DNA from: Croceimicrobium sp965658275
GTDB lineage: Bacteria; Bacteroidota; Bacteroidia; Flavobacteriales; Schleiferiaceae
Assembly (NCBI GenBank): GCA_965658275.1
Contig: CBFHRN010000002.1
Location: forward strand, 49,753 to 113,752
Length of the DNA: 64,000 bases
Direction of reading: 5' to 3'
The notes beneath the pieces were generated by a model that made no database searches, was not told the origin of the DNA, and was given only the letters and a program-made list of their open reading frames with translations. Made by a program: the position numbers and the translations under genes. Each line of letters opens with the position of its first letter. Position 1 is the stretch's first letter. Below, in pieces: positions 8,100 to 16,637 of the stretch.

Positions 8100-9986
8100 A
8101 TGACGAATATACTTACTCTACGCCGAATCACCACTTTTTGTTTAGTATTCGTGCTCAGCCTGAGTCTTAATGCCCAAAAAAGCTTCCAAAAAACAGTAAT
8201 TCGAAACATTCAACCGGTAGGGGCATTTATCCCATCTTCTGTAGAGCAAGAATATGCGCCAAGCCTTCAGCCTTTGGAAATGCCTCACCCCGATGGTGAC
8301 TTAGACCGAAACAAAGCAAAAAGGCTGCCTCTAGCAAAAAGACTTTCTAAAATGAGCAGTGATGTTCAGTTTAATGCCAGTACTCCTCGACCCGAAGTAT
8401 TGGATTCACTTGGCGGGAATAACTACAGTGGGTCCGTGCCAAATGACGATGACTTTGCGATTGGTAAAAATGGTCAGATTTTAAGAGTTCGAAATTCAAC
8501 GATAGGCGCATACGACTATACCAATGATAGCCTCATTTTTGAGTCCACCCTTTTCCGGTTTTACCGCCCTTCCCAATTTTTACCGGGAAGTAAATATGAC
8601 CCACGGGCTTTATACGACCCTTACGAAGACCGTTTTATTGTTTTGTATTTGAGCGGAAATACTTGGGGAAATTCCAAAATTATAGTTGGTTTCTCGAAGA
8701 GCAATAATCTATCCGATGGATTTAACATCTACCAATTAGATGGAAATCCATTGAATGATAGTACCTGGAGCGACTACCCTCATATCAGCATCAATGAAAA
8801 GGATCTGTTCATTACCATGAACACCTTTTACAATGGTTCTTCGAACAATAGTGGCTATGTTCAGTCGACCATCCGTCAAGTAAGTAAAAATCCGGGGTAT
8901 GACAGCTTATCTTTAACCGAACATTATTACTACAATCTCAAAGTGGGAAATCGGAATCTCTTTAATTTTTCGGGCATTGATTTAGCCGATACGAGTCGCC
9001 TAGAAAACCGCCCGCATTATTTAATTTCAAATCGCAATCTCGACACAATTAATGACAGCATTTTTGTTGCAGAAATTATCGGGGATGCTTTAGCTAGTCC
9101 ACAATTTAGACTTCTAACTTTTACTACAGAAACCTCTTACGGCTTACCCCCTGAGGCGCGACAGGCAAATGATCACAAATTTGATTGCAATGATAGTCGT
9201 ATTCAGGGAGCCTTCTTACATGACGGGAAGATTCAATTTGTGGGTAACACGATAACCTCTACTGGAAACTCTGGGATTTATCATGGTATCATCGACCGAT
9301 ATGGCGACTCCACCAATATCTATTTTAAGGTTATCAATTTCGACCCTATTGACATTGGCTACCCTCAAGTAACTTATACGGGAAAATCCAGAAATGAAAT
9401 CGAAAGCATCATCAGCTTTAATCATACTGGAGACAGTTTAAATGCAGGGTTTTCATGCCTGTTTTTTGATAATGACTCGAGTTACAGCTATCGACAACAA
9501 ATTGTAGAAGGAGGTGATTACGTGGATATTATTTCCAGCAATGGTAACCGAAAATACGAGCGTTGGGGAGATTACACGGGGAACCAGCAAGACTATATGG
9601 AGCAGAGTGTGGCCTGGGCTTCGGGTTACCAAGCTACCAGCAATGGTGAGCCTTTAACTGTTATTGCTAAATTACGAAGCCCCAACTGGAACAACTCTCC
9701 AATCGTGGGCTTAACCGAGCAGTCGGCACCGCTTATGCAGCTGAGTCCGAATCCTGCAAATACGTGGTTTGAACTTAGTGTAGAACGAAAAAAAGAAGAG
9801 CTCTTGCAATTTGAGCTCAGCGCAATAGATGGAAAGCAATCTCTATTTAAGGTAGAAGAGCAAGCCTTTGCTGGGGAAAACACGTTCCGATTCCGCACCA
9901 ATCAACTAAAACCCGGACTATATCTTTTATCCGTTTACGATCAAAGTGGAAGACCGATTGGAGTTGAAAGAGTAATTATTCAATAA
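8100..9986 (+). CDS. T9SS-exported protein of unknown function
   Basis: Secreted protein of 628 residues. It starts with a signal peptide ending at LSLNAQKS. The C-terminal 80 or so residues form a type A T9SS sorting domain: MQLSPNPANTWFELSVE, then LKPGLYLLSVYDQ and a short basic tail. The central body has propeller-like stretches (YDPRALYDPYEDRFIVLYLS, WSDYPHISINEKDLFITMNT) but no family I can name and no catalytic motif I recognise. By family knowledge it would cross the outer membrane through T9SS and be released or anchored to A-LPS after cleavage of the sorting domain. Its gene ends at a bidirectional terminator shared with kmo. Confidence 0.85.
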   Translation: MTNILTLRRITTFCLVFVLSLSLNAQKSFQKTVIRNIQPVGAFIPSSVEQEYAPSLQPLEMPHPDGDLDRNKAKRLPLAKRLSKMSSDVQFNASTPRPEVLDSLGGNNYSGSVPNDDDFAIGKNGQILRVRNSTIGAYDYTNDSLIFESTLFRFYRPSQFLPGSKYDPRALYDPYEDRFIVLYLSGNTWGNSKIIVGFSKSNNLSDGFNIYQLDGNPLNDSTWSDYPHISINEKDLFITMNTFYNGSSNNSGYVQSTIRQVSKNPGYDSLSLTEHYYYNLKVGNRNLFNFSGIDLADTSRLENRPHYLISNRNLDTINDSIFVAEIIGDALASPQFRLLTFTTETSYGLPPEARQANDHKFDCNDSRIQGAFLHDGKIQFVGNTITSTGNSGIYHGIIDRYGDSTNIYFKVINFDPIDIGYPQVTYTGKSRNEIESIISFNHTGDSLNAGFSCLFFDNDSSYSYRQQIVEGGDYVDIISSNGNRKYERWGDYTGNQQDYMEQSVAWASGYQATSNGEPLTVIAKLRSPNWNNSPIVGLTEQSAPLMQLSPNPANTWFELSVERKKEELLQFELSAIDGKQSLFKVEEQAFAGENTFRFRTNQLKPGLYLLSVYDQSGRPIGVERVIIQ

Positions 9987-10014
9987 AAAAAGGGACCGTG
10001 ATGGTCCCTTTTTT
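9985..10014. terminator. Bidirectional rho-independent terminator
   Basis: AAAAAAGGGACC pairs with GGTCCCTTTTTT across a 5-base loop (GTGAT). The A tract and T tract make it work in both directions. It separates the T9SS cargo gene (+) from kmo (-), whose stop lies 2 bp away. Confidence 0.9.
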
Positions 10015-10015
10015 A

Positions 10016-11362
10016 TTAAAGCTTTTCGGCAAGCTCTAACATCTTTTGTTCTACTTCTTCTGAATCCCAAATCTCGTGGATATTTGGCATGGCCATTATC
10101 TCAGCCATTAATTGATCTTGTCTTTTACCTAAAGCTAATGCATCTGAATAGCGAACATTAGGTGAGAAGGTTACTAGACTGTAAAGTGGAGTCCACTTAT
10201 TCGGGTATTTCTTCGAAAATTTGGATTCAATTTTCTTTTGGAGAAGGAAATCGGGATCACCGGTTAAATCGCGCATTTCCACGAAATTTCGCATCGCTAA
10301 ATCTGCAATGCCATCTCCATCTGGCTTACGTTCTATTTCGTAAGCTTTAAAAAGTTCCTCCCAATTATCACCATACTCTTCCATTAATCGGTCTAAAACA
10401 AAACAGTCTTCAAAACCAGCATTCATACCTTGTCCATAAAATGGCACAATGGCATGACTCGAATCTCCGATCAAAGCCACTTTTCCATTTCGAGTCCATG
10501 GATAGCATCGAATAATTACTAAGGAGGAATCTGGGTTTTGCTCCCAATCCGCATCAAAATTGGGCATTAAAGCCAAGGCATCCGCAAATTGTTCTTCAAA
10601 GAATAGACGCGCTTTAGACACGGTATCTAGACTCTCAAACGAAGGCTCACCCTCATTTGGGAAAAATAAAGTACAAGTAAAGCTACCATCTGGATTGGGC
10701 AAGGCGATTAACATGTAATTCCCTCTTGGCCATATATGTAATGCATTTTTCTCAAGAAGGAACTCGCCATTGGGGCCAGGAGGTATTTCCAGCTCTTTAT
10801 AGCCATGCTCGATATACTCCTGTGAGTAACTGAATCGATCGGTTTTCATCATGGCTCCGCGCACCGCGCTAAAGGCCCCATCTGCACCAAAAAGAAAATC
10901 GGCTTCTACCTTTTCTTCCTGACCTTGATTTCCAAAAGTAGCAGAAGCTGCTTTAAGGTCTACCTCTAAACAAGGGCGTTCAAAATGGATTTCCACTCCT
11001 CTTTTTTCCGCTTCCCCCATAAGCAGCATGTTTAAACCTGCTCTAGATACCGAATTAATCGCTTGGCCTTCTTGACCATAGGGCTGGAAGCTTAAATTAC
11101 CTTCCACGTCATGCATAACTCTGCGGTACATGGGTATCGCCATTTCTTTTAAGACCTTTTCTTCTAGGCCTACTTTAGCCAAAGCCTGTAAACCTCGATC
11201 ACTAAGCGCTAAGTTTATAGACCGTCCTCCATCCAAAGAGTTCTTTCGTGCATCAGATCGGCGTTCGTAAATCTTTACAGCATGACCCCTATCAGCAAGG
11301 TATACACCTAATAATGAGCCTACTAAACCTGCGCCTGCGATGGTAATATTCTTTTTTTGCAT
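10016..11362 (-). CDS. kmo: Kynurenine 3-monooxygenase
   Basis: FAD- and NADPH-dependent hydroxylase converting L-kynurenine to 3-hydroxykynurenine in tryptophan breakdown or de novo NAD synthesis. The N-terminus has the Rossmann FAD motif IAGAGLVGSLLGVYLADRG. The second FAD motif is in GKVALIGDSSHAIVPFYGQG, with the GD that binds ribitol, followed by the KMO-type GMNAGFEDCFVLDRLM. Length (448) fits the family. It lies 1 bp downstream of kynU, so the two are co-transcribed. No hydroxyanthranilate dioxygenase is in the window, so whether the product feeds NAD synthesis cannot be decided here. Confidence 0.95.
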   Translation of the reverse strand: MQKKNITIAGAGLVGSLLGVYLADRGHAVKIYERRSDARKNSLDGGRSINLALSDRGLQALAKVGLEEKVLKEMAIPMYRRVMHDVEGNLSFQPYGQEGQAINSVSRAGLNMLLMGEAEKRGVEIHFERPCLEVDLKAASATFGNQGQEEKVEADFLFGADGAFSAVRGAMMKTDRFSYSQEYIEHGYKELEIPPGPNGEFLLEKNALHIWPRGNYMLIALPNPDGSFTCTLFFPNEGEPSFESLDTVSKARLFFEEQFADALALMPNFDADWEQNPDSSLVIIRCYPWTRNGKVALIGDSSHAIVPFYGQGMNAGFEDCFVLDRLMEEYGDNWEELFKAYEIERKPDGDGIADLAMRNFVEMRDLTGDPDFLLQKKIESKFSKKYPNKWTPLYSLVTFSPNVRYSDALALGKRQDQLMAEIMAMPNIHEIWDSEEVEQKMLELAEKL

Positions 11363-11363
11363 T

Positions 11364-12638
11364 TTATGCTTTTAGAAATTTTTCGAGCAATTGCCCAAAT
11401 TCATAAACGTCTTCAAATGAGTTGTACATGGGTACCGGTGCCAAGCGAATCACATCCGGCTCTCGCCAATCTGCAATCACTCCAGCTTCACTTAAGCTGT
11501 CAAACACCGCTCTTCCTTTACCTGGAACCGCGATTGAAATTTGACAACCCCTGCGATCATCTTCCATTGGAGTAATAATGCGAACCGGCTGCCCGCTGTT
11601 CGCAGAAGCGTCCTCAATTACCTTTTGTAGATAAGCGGTTAACTTCCTGCTTTTGGCACGTAAGGCCTCCATTCCAACCTGATCAAAGAGTTCCAAAGAT
11701 GCCAATAAGGGTGCCATCGAGAAGACGGGGGCATTACTCAACTGCCAAGCCTCTGCGGTAGGAATGGGATCGAAATGCTCATCCATTTTGAAGCGCTCTT
11801 CTTTATTGTGTCCCCACCAACCTTCAAAACGAGGGATATCAGACTGGCCATGATGACGTTCATGAATAAATACTCCAGAAACACCGCCAGGGCCACCGTT
11901 TAAATATTTATACCCACACCAAGCGGCGAAATCAACCCCCCATTTATGGAGTTCTATATCAATATTGCCGGCGCCATGGGCCAAGTCCCAACCTACAATG
12001 GCACCTGCTCTCTTACCCGCATCAGTGATTCGGGCCATATCAAAAACTTGCCCAGTGTAATAATTTACTCCACCGAGCATCACAAGCGCCAATTCATCAC
12101 TATGTTGATCAATGGCTTCAATAACGCGGTCGTCATCAATTAATTCGGTTTTGGGATCCGGCTCAATTTCAATTAAACATTCGGCGGGGTCTAAACCGTG
12201 AAATCTTAGCTGACTCTTAATAGCATATTGGTCGCTCGGAAAAGCTTTCCCTTCGCACAATATTTTACATCGCTTTCCCTCAGGACGAAAGAAACTAACC
12301 ATCAACAAATGCAAATTGGTCGTTAAACCATTCATAGCAACCACTTCGGTATCCTTAGCGCCAACAATTTTAGCTAAAGACTGCGTAAAAAACTCATGGT
12401 AAGCTACCCAAGGACGACGTGCCTCCAGATGACCATCCACGCCCCAGCGAGCCCAATCATCTAATTCTTCATTTAGTATTTCTCTGGCCTTTCGAGGCTG
12501 AAGACCCAAAGAGTTACCAGTAAAGTAAAGCACCTTTCGATAATTATTCTTTGGAAATAAGAATTCGTCGCGCATGGTGGCCAGGGCATCTTCTTGATCT
12601 GCGGCTTTCGCGCCTTCGAATGTATTTGGATAGGACAT
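11364..12638 (-). CDS. kynU: Kynureninase
   Basis: PLP enzyme that cleaves kynurenine or 3-hydroxykynurenine to (3-hydroxy)anthranilate plus alanine. Family blocks are clear: YFTGNSLGLQPRKA near the N-terminus, VGWDLAHGAGNIDIELHKWG in the middle and the PLP-lysine motif AAWCGYKYLNGGPGG. Near the C-terminus RRGCQISIAVPGKG fits the family. The protein is 424 residues, as expected. The order UbiA-like, kynU, kmo on the minus strand, with gaps of 18 and 1 bp, indicates one operon. Using 3-hydroxykynurenine from Kmo it would yield 3-hydroxyanthranilate. Confidence 0.95.
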   Translation of the reverse strand: MSYPNTFEGAKAADQEDALATMRDEFLFPKNNYRKVLYFTGNSLGLQPRKAREILNEELDDWARWGVDGHLEARRPWVAYHEFFTQSLAKIVGAKDTEVVAMNGLTTNLHLLMVSFFRPEGKRCKILCEGKAFPSDQYAIKSQLRFHGLDPAECLIEIEPDPKTELIDDDRVIEAIDQHSDELALVMLGGVNYYTGQVFDMARITDAGKRAGAIVGWDLAHGAGNIDIELHKWGVDFAAWCGYKYLNGGPGGVSGVFIHERHHGQSDIPRFEGWWGHNKEERFKMDEHFDPIPTAEAWQLSNAPVFSMAPLLASLELFDQVGMEALRAKSRKLTAYLQKVIEDASANSGQPVRIITPMEDDRRGCQISIAVPGKGRAVFDSLSEAGVIADWREPDVIRLAPVPMYNSFEDVYEFGQLLEKFLKA

Positions 12639-12656
12639 AGATTCTTAAAATAGACT

Positions 12657-13520
12657 TCAAATGTAAAAATTGCCAATGGCAAGCTGGCTTAGAAAAAGTA
12701 TAAACAAGACCAAAATAGGTATAGACTCTACCCAAAAGCTGATGTAAAAATCACTTTGATCTTTTTCAACCCGCTTTATTATCCACTGCCCCAGCTCTAA
12801 ACCAAGAACCCAAGCCAGGACGTAGTTTAAGTTCAAAGACCAAAAAAAGAAGGACAATACAATCCAAATTTGATAGAGCATGATTAAGAATCGTGCTAAA
12901 TCAAGAGCAGGTACTAAGCCCAATTGTTGGGGTAAAGTTTTAAGACTGGGTGCGTCAATATGTAAATCTCGCACATCAAATGGAATGGTTAATCCTGCAA
13001 CCAAAAGCATGCGCATCACTAATTCTAAATAAGTTCGGCTGGTCCATAAACCCTCACTTAATAAATGAGGAACACCAAAACTCAACCACGACCAAGCGTA
13101 GGCAATTAACAAGAGTTTAAGCATCGGAATACTGCGGAGCGAAGAAAAATGTCGGTTAGGATGAGGAAAAGCCAGCGGATAGAGCAGTGCAATAACTAAG
13201 CCCGGGGCTAAAGCATAGAGCAAGGAAATACTAAAAATTTGCTTGAGGAAGGAAACAGCGATAATCCCCGCACTAAAAGTGCTGATGAGGGCAATCACCC
13301 AATTGTTATCCCAGCCTATTTTCGGCCGCTTCGGCAGCGCCTCCCCCTGAACCAATTTCACCCAACGCATATAACTGTAAGCTGAGGCCGTTCCGAACCA
13401 CATAAAAGCGCTGTAAAATATAGAAACCGCCGAAAAAGGCTCTGGAAAACTGAGCATACACAGGGCAAAAACGGCTAGGCCGACCCATAGATTACTGGCT
13501 ATCAAAATTCGTATCAGCAT
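12657..13520 (-). CDS. UbiA-like integral membrane protein
   Basis: A 287-residue protein made mostly of hydrophobic segments (about eight). The stretch FDVRDLHIDAPSLKTLPQQL resembles the second aspartate-rich motif of UbiA prenyltransferases (DxxxD followed by a T-L-P block). The first motif (NDxxDxxxD) is not visible; the corresponding region reads GTASAYSYMRWVKL. A prenyl-diphosphate-binding role is therefore doubtful, and it may be a divergent or non-catalytic member. It is the first gene of the operon with kynU and kmo, transcribed away from gcvP. The link with kynurenine breakdown is positional only. Confidence 0.6.
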   Translation of the reverse strand: MLIRILIASNLWVGLAVFALCMLSFPEPFSAVSIFYSAFMWFGTASAYSYMRWVKLVQGEALPKRPKIGWDNNWVIALISTFSAGIIAVSFLKQIFSISLLYALAPGLVIALLYPLAFPHPNRHFSSLRSIPMLKLLLIAYAWSWLSFGVPHLLSEGLWTSRTYLELVMRMLLVAGLTIPFDVRDLHIDAPSLKTLPQQLGLVPALDLARFLIMLYQIWIVLSFFFWSLNLNYVLAWVLGLELGQWIIKRVEKDQSDFYISFWVESIPILVLFILFLSQLAIGNFYI

Positions 13521-13592
13521 GTGCTTTATTGGCGCAGTCTATATTGTTAAGATAAAGTGAATAATATCATTTAAAAAAGTAAAGCCTATGCT

Positions 13593-13600
13593 TACTTTTG
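13593..13600 (+). promoter_or_regulatory. -7 promoter box for gcvP
   Basis: TACTTTTG matches TAnnTTTG exactly and lies 33 bases before the gcvP ATG at 13634, in the 113-bp divergent gap. No TTG was found at the usual -33 distance. Confidence 0.55.
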
Positions 13601-13633
13601 CTGCGAATATTGACAATTATTTTCACATAGGAT

Positions 13634-16510
13634 ATGAAGACAGATTCTTTTGCCTACCGCCACATTGGGCCACGTGAGCACGATTTGGAAGAAATGTTGA
13701 AAGTGGTAGGGGCAAGCTCTATCGATGAGCTAATCGAACAGACTGTGCCTGCGGGCATTCGTCTGAAAGATGAACTGGACCTCAGTGAACCCATGACCGA
13801 AAATGAGTTCCTGAATCATATACGTGATTTAGCGCGTAAGAACAGTGTTTTCAAGTCCTATATCGGGCTTGGCTATCACCCGACCATTATGCCGGGTGTT
13901 ATTCAGCGTAATATTCTGGAAAATCCAGGTTGGTACACGGCTTATACGCCTTACCAAGCCGAGATAGCTCAAGGTCGTTTGGAAGCTTTATTAAACTACC
14001 AAACTATGATCAGCGATTTAACAGGTCTTCCTATCGCTAATGCCAGTTTGTTAGATGAAGCTACTGCATCAGCGGAAGCGATGAGCATGTTCTTTGGCAA
14101 TCGTAGTCGCGATAAAAAGAAAGCAGGTGCCAATAAATTCTTTGTTTCCTGGCATTGTCTTCATCAAAGTATTGAGTTAATCAAAACCCGAAGCGAGCCT
14201 TTAGGCATTGAACTCGTAATTGGAGATCATAGAGAGTTCAGCTTAAGCGATGAGTACTTTGGAGCACTTATTCAATACCCTGCTGCCGATGGGGAAATTT
14301 TTGACTACAAAGACTTCATGACAGAGGCGGATAAGTATGGTGTTCAAGTGGCGGTTGCCGCTGATATTATGAGTCTCGTTCTATTGAGCCCTCCAGGAGA
14401 ATGGGGCGCTAAGGCCGTTGTGGGCACGACCCAAAGGTTTGGTATTCCATTGGGCTTTGGCGGACCTCACGCAGCTTATTTCGCCACCACTGAAGATTAC
14501 AAACGCCATATCCCGGGTCGTATTATTGGGCAAACTATTGACCGCTCCGGAAAACCAGCTTTACGAATGGCCCTTCAAACTCGTGAGCAACACATTAAGC
14601 GCGATAAGGCAACTTCCAATATTTGTACGGCTCAGGTTTTATTAGCGGTTATGGCTGGAGCTTACGGCGCCTACCATGGACCTAAAGGTCTTAAGAATAT
14701 TGCCAAGAAAATTCATCACCACACGGTAACCCTGAGTGAAGGTCTTAATCGCCTTGGCTACACTCAAGTAAATCAATATTTCTTTGATACCCTGCGCATC
14801 GAATTGGGTCAAGTAGACAAGGAGGAGATTCGCAGCAGAGCCATCGAGCGCGAGATTAACTTACGCTACATAAGCGCACATGAGGTAGGAATTAGCTTGA
14901 ACGAAACCACCAACCTAGAGGCGGTTCACGAGCTACTTGAAATCTTCGCGGAAGCAAAAGAAGCTTCTGCTCCAGCTCTCAAACTCCTTGAAGTAAATGT
15001 ACTTCCTGAGAGTTTAAAACGAGAAAGTAAGTTTTTACAGCATCCTGTTTTCAACCGCTATCATAGTGAAACGGAAATGATGCGCTACTTAAAGGCATTA
15101 GAGCGCAAAGATCTTTCTTTGAATCACTCTATGATTTCGCTTGGTAGTTGCACCATGAAATTAAATGCAGCTACGGAAATGATTCCTTTAAGCTGGCCTT
15201 TATGGGCAAACATCCACCCCTTTGCGCCAACGGATCAAGTTTTAGGTTACCGCGAGCTTATCGCTAATTTAGAACGCGACCTAGCTGAGATCACCGGCTT
15301 CCACGCTATGTCGATGCAGCCAAACTCAGGAGCTCAAGGTGAATATGCCGGTTTAATGGTAATCCGCGCGTACCATCAAAGTAGAGGCGACGATCATCGT
15401 AATATCACCCTTATCCCAAATTCTGCGCATGGTACCAACCCCGCTTCCGCGGTTATGGCTGGAATGAAAGTAGTTGTGGTAAAATGCGATGACAATGGCA
15501 ATATTGATGTTGACGACCTTAAAGCCAAAGCCGAGCAGCATCGCGAAAATCTTTCCGCTCTGATGATCACCTACCCCTCCACACATGGGGTTTTTGAAGA
15601 GCGTGTAAAAGAAATCACTCAGATTATTCACGATAATGGGGGCCAAGTATATATGGATGGCGCAAATATGAATGCACAAGTTGGACTAACCAGTCCTGGT
15701 GAAATTGGTGCGGATGTTTGTCACTTAAATCTCCATAAAACTTTTGCCATCCCTCACGGTGGGGGTGGGCCTGGAATGGGTCCGATTGGTGTAGCAGAGC
15801 ATTTAGCTCAGTTTTTGCCTGGACACCCGCTAGTGAAAACCGGAGGAAAACATCCTATTTCTCCTATATCGGCCGCTCCTTTTGGATCGGGACTCATCTT
15901 GATTATTAGCTATGGCTACATCAAAATGCTCGGAGCTAAAGGCCTAACTGACGCTACAAAATACGCGATACTCAACGCTAATTATCTCAAAGAACGATTA
16001 CACGGATCTTTTGAGGTGCTTTATGCTAATGAGAAAAATCGCGCCGCGCATGAAATGATTATCGACTGCCGTCCTTTCAAAAAAGAAGCTGGGGTTGAAG
16101 TTACAGATATTGCAAAGCGACTTATGGATTATGGCTACCATGCTCCGACCGTAAGTTTCCCAGTAGCAGGAACCGTAATGATTGAGCCTACAGAAAGTGA
16201 AAGCCGTGAAGAGCTAGACCGCTTTGTGGATGCCATGTTAAGCGTTCGTAAAGAAATTAAGGCGATTGAGCTGGGCGATATGGATCGCGACAACAACCCG
16301 CTGAAAAACGCACCCCATACTATGGAGCAACTTACGGCAGATGAATGGACTTTCCCTTACGACCGTAAAGAAGCAGCTTTCCCTTTAGATTACCTCTACA
16401 GTAATAAGTTCTGGCCGAGTGTTCGAAGGGTGGATGATGCTTATGGTGACCGTAATCTAATCTGCACATGCGAACCAATTGAATCCTATATGGAGACCGA
16501 GGAAGTATAA
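13634..16510 (+). CDS. gcvP: Glycine dehydrogenase (decarboxylating), P protein
   Basis: PLP enzyme of the glycine cleavage system. It decarboxylates glycine and loads the aminomethyl group on lipoyl-GcvH. The long single-chain form (958 aa) with both halves is present. The N-terminal half starts FAYRHIGPREHDLEEML and includes YHPTIMPGVIQRNILENPGW and YTPYQAEIAQGRLEALLNYQ. The C-terminal catalytic half has LGSCTMKLNAATEMIP, the PLP lysine in CHLNLHKTFAIPHGGGGPG, and MIEPTESES. No gcvT or gcvH is adjacent, which is normal in this phylum. The gene is monocistronic, with its own promoter box and terminator. Confidence 0.97.
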   Translation: MKTDSFAYRHIGPREHDLEEMLKVVGASSIDELIEQTVPAGIRLKDELDLSEPMTENEFLNHIRDLARKNSVFKSYIGLGYHPTIMPGVIQRNILENPGWYTAYTPYQAEIAQGRLEALLNYQTMISDLTGLPIANASLLDEATASAEAMSMFFGNRSRDKKKAGANKFFVSWHCLHQSIELIKTRSEPLGIELVIGDHREFSLSDEYFGALIQYPAADGEIFDYKDFMTEADKYGVQVAVAADIMSLVLLSPPGEWGAKAVVGTTQRFGIPLGFGGPHAAYFATTEDYKRHIPGRIIGQTIDRSGKPALRMALQTREQHIKRDKATSNICTAQVLLAVMAGAYGAYHGPKGLKNIAKKIHHHTVTLSEGLNRLGYTQVNQYFFDTLRIELGQVDKEEIRSRAIEREINLRYISAHEVGISLNETTNLEAVHELLEIFAEAKEASAPALKLLEVNVLPESLKRESKFLQHPVFNRYHSETEMMRYLKALERKDLSLNHSMISLGSCTMKLNAATEMIPLSWPLWANIHPFAPTDQVLGYRELIANLERDLAEITGFHAMSMQPNSGAQGEYAGLMVIRAYHQSRGDDHRNITLIPNSAHGTNPASAVMAGMKVVVVKCDDNGNIDVDDLKAKAEQHRENLSALMITYPSTHGVFEERVKEITQIIHDNGGQVYMDGANMNAQVGLTSPGEIGADVCHLNLHKTFAIPHGGGGPGMGPIGVAEHLAQFLPGHPLVKTGGKHPISPISAAPFGSGLILIISYGYIKMLGAKGLTDATKYAILNANYLKERLHGSFEVLYANEKNRAAHEMIIDCRPFKKEAGVEVTDIAKRLMDYGYHAPTVSFPVAGTVMIEPTESESREELDRFVDAMLSVRKEIKAIELGDMDRDNNPLKNAPHTMEQLTADEWTFPYDRKEAAFPLDYLYSNKFWPSVRRVDDAYGDRNLICTCEPIESYMETEEV

Positions 16511-16539
16511 ATTTTAGCAAAAAAGTTAAAAAATGCAGG

Positions 16540-16566
16540 AAGGAAGCCCAATACGGCTTCCTTTTT
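16540..16566 (+). terminator. Rho-independent terminator after gcvP
   Basis: AAGGAAGCC pairs with GGCTTCCTT over a 6-base loop (CAATAC), followed by a T run. It is 29 bp past the gcvP stop. Confidence 0.88.
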
Positions 16567-16567
16567 C

Positions 16568-16597
16568 TTGCTATAAACTAAATGTTTCCTATTTTTG
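16568..16597 (+). promoter_or_regulatory. Strong Bacteroidota-type promoter (-33 TTG, -7 TATTTTTG)
   Basis: TTG at 16568-16570 and TATTTTTG at 16590-16597 are 19 bases apart, the preferred spacing for the Bacteroidota primary sigma factor. The box lies 40 bases before the ATG at 16638. It sits directly after the gcvP terminator, so the downstream gene has its own transcript. Confidence 0.75.
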
Positions 16598-16637
16598 TTA
16601 ATCTAGTGTTAAATCGAATAACCCTTAATTAAAGAAC

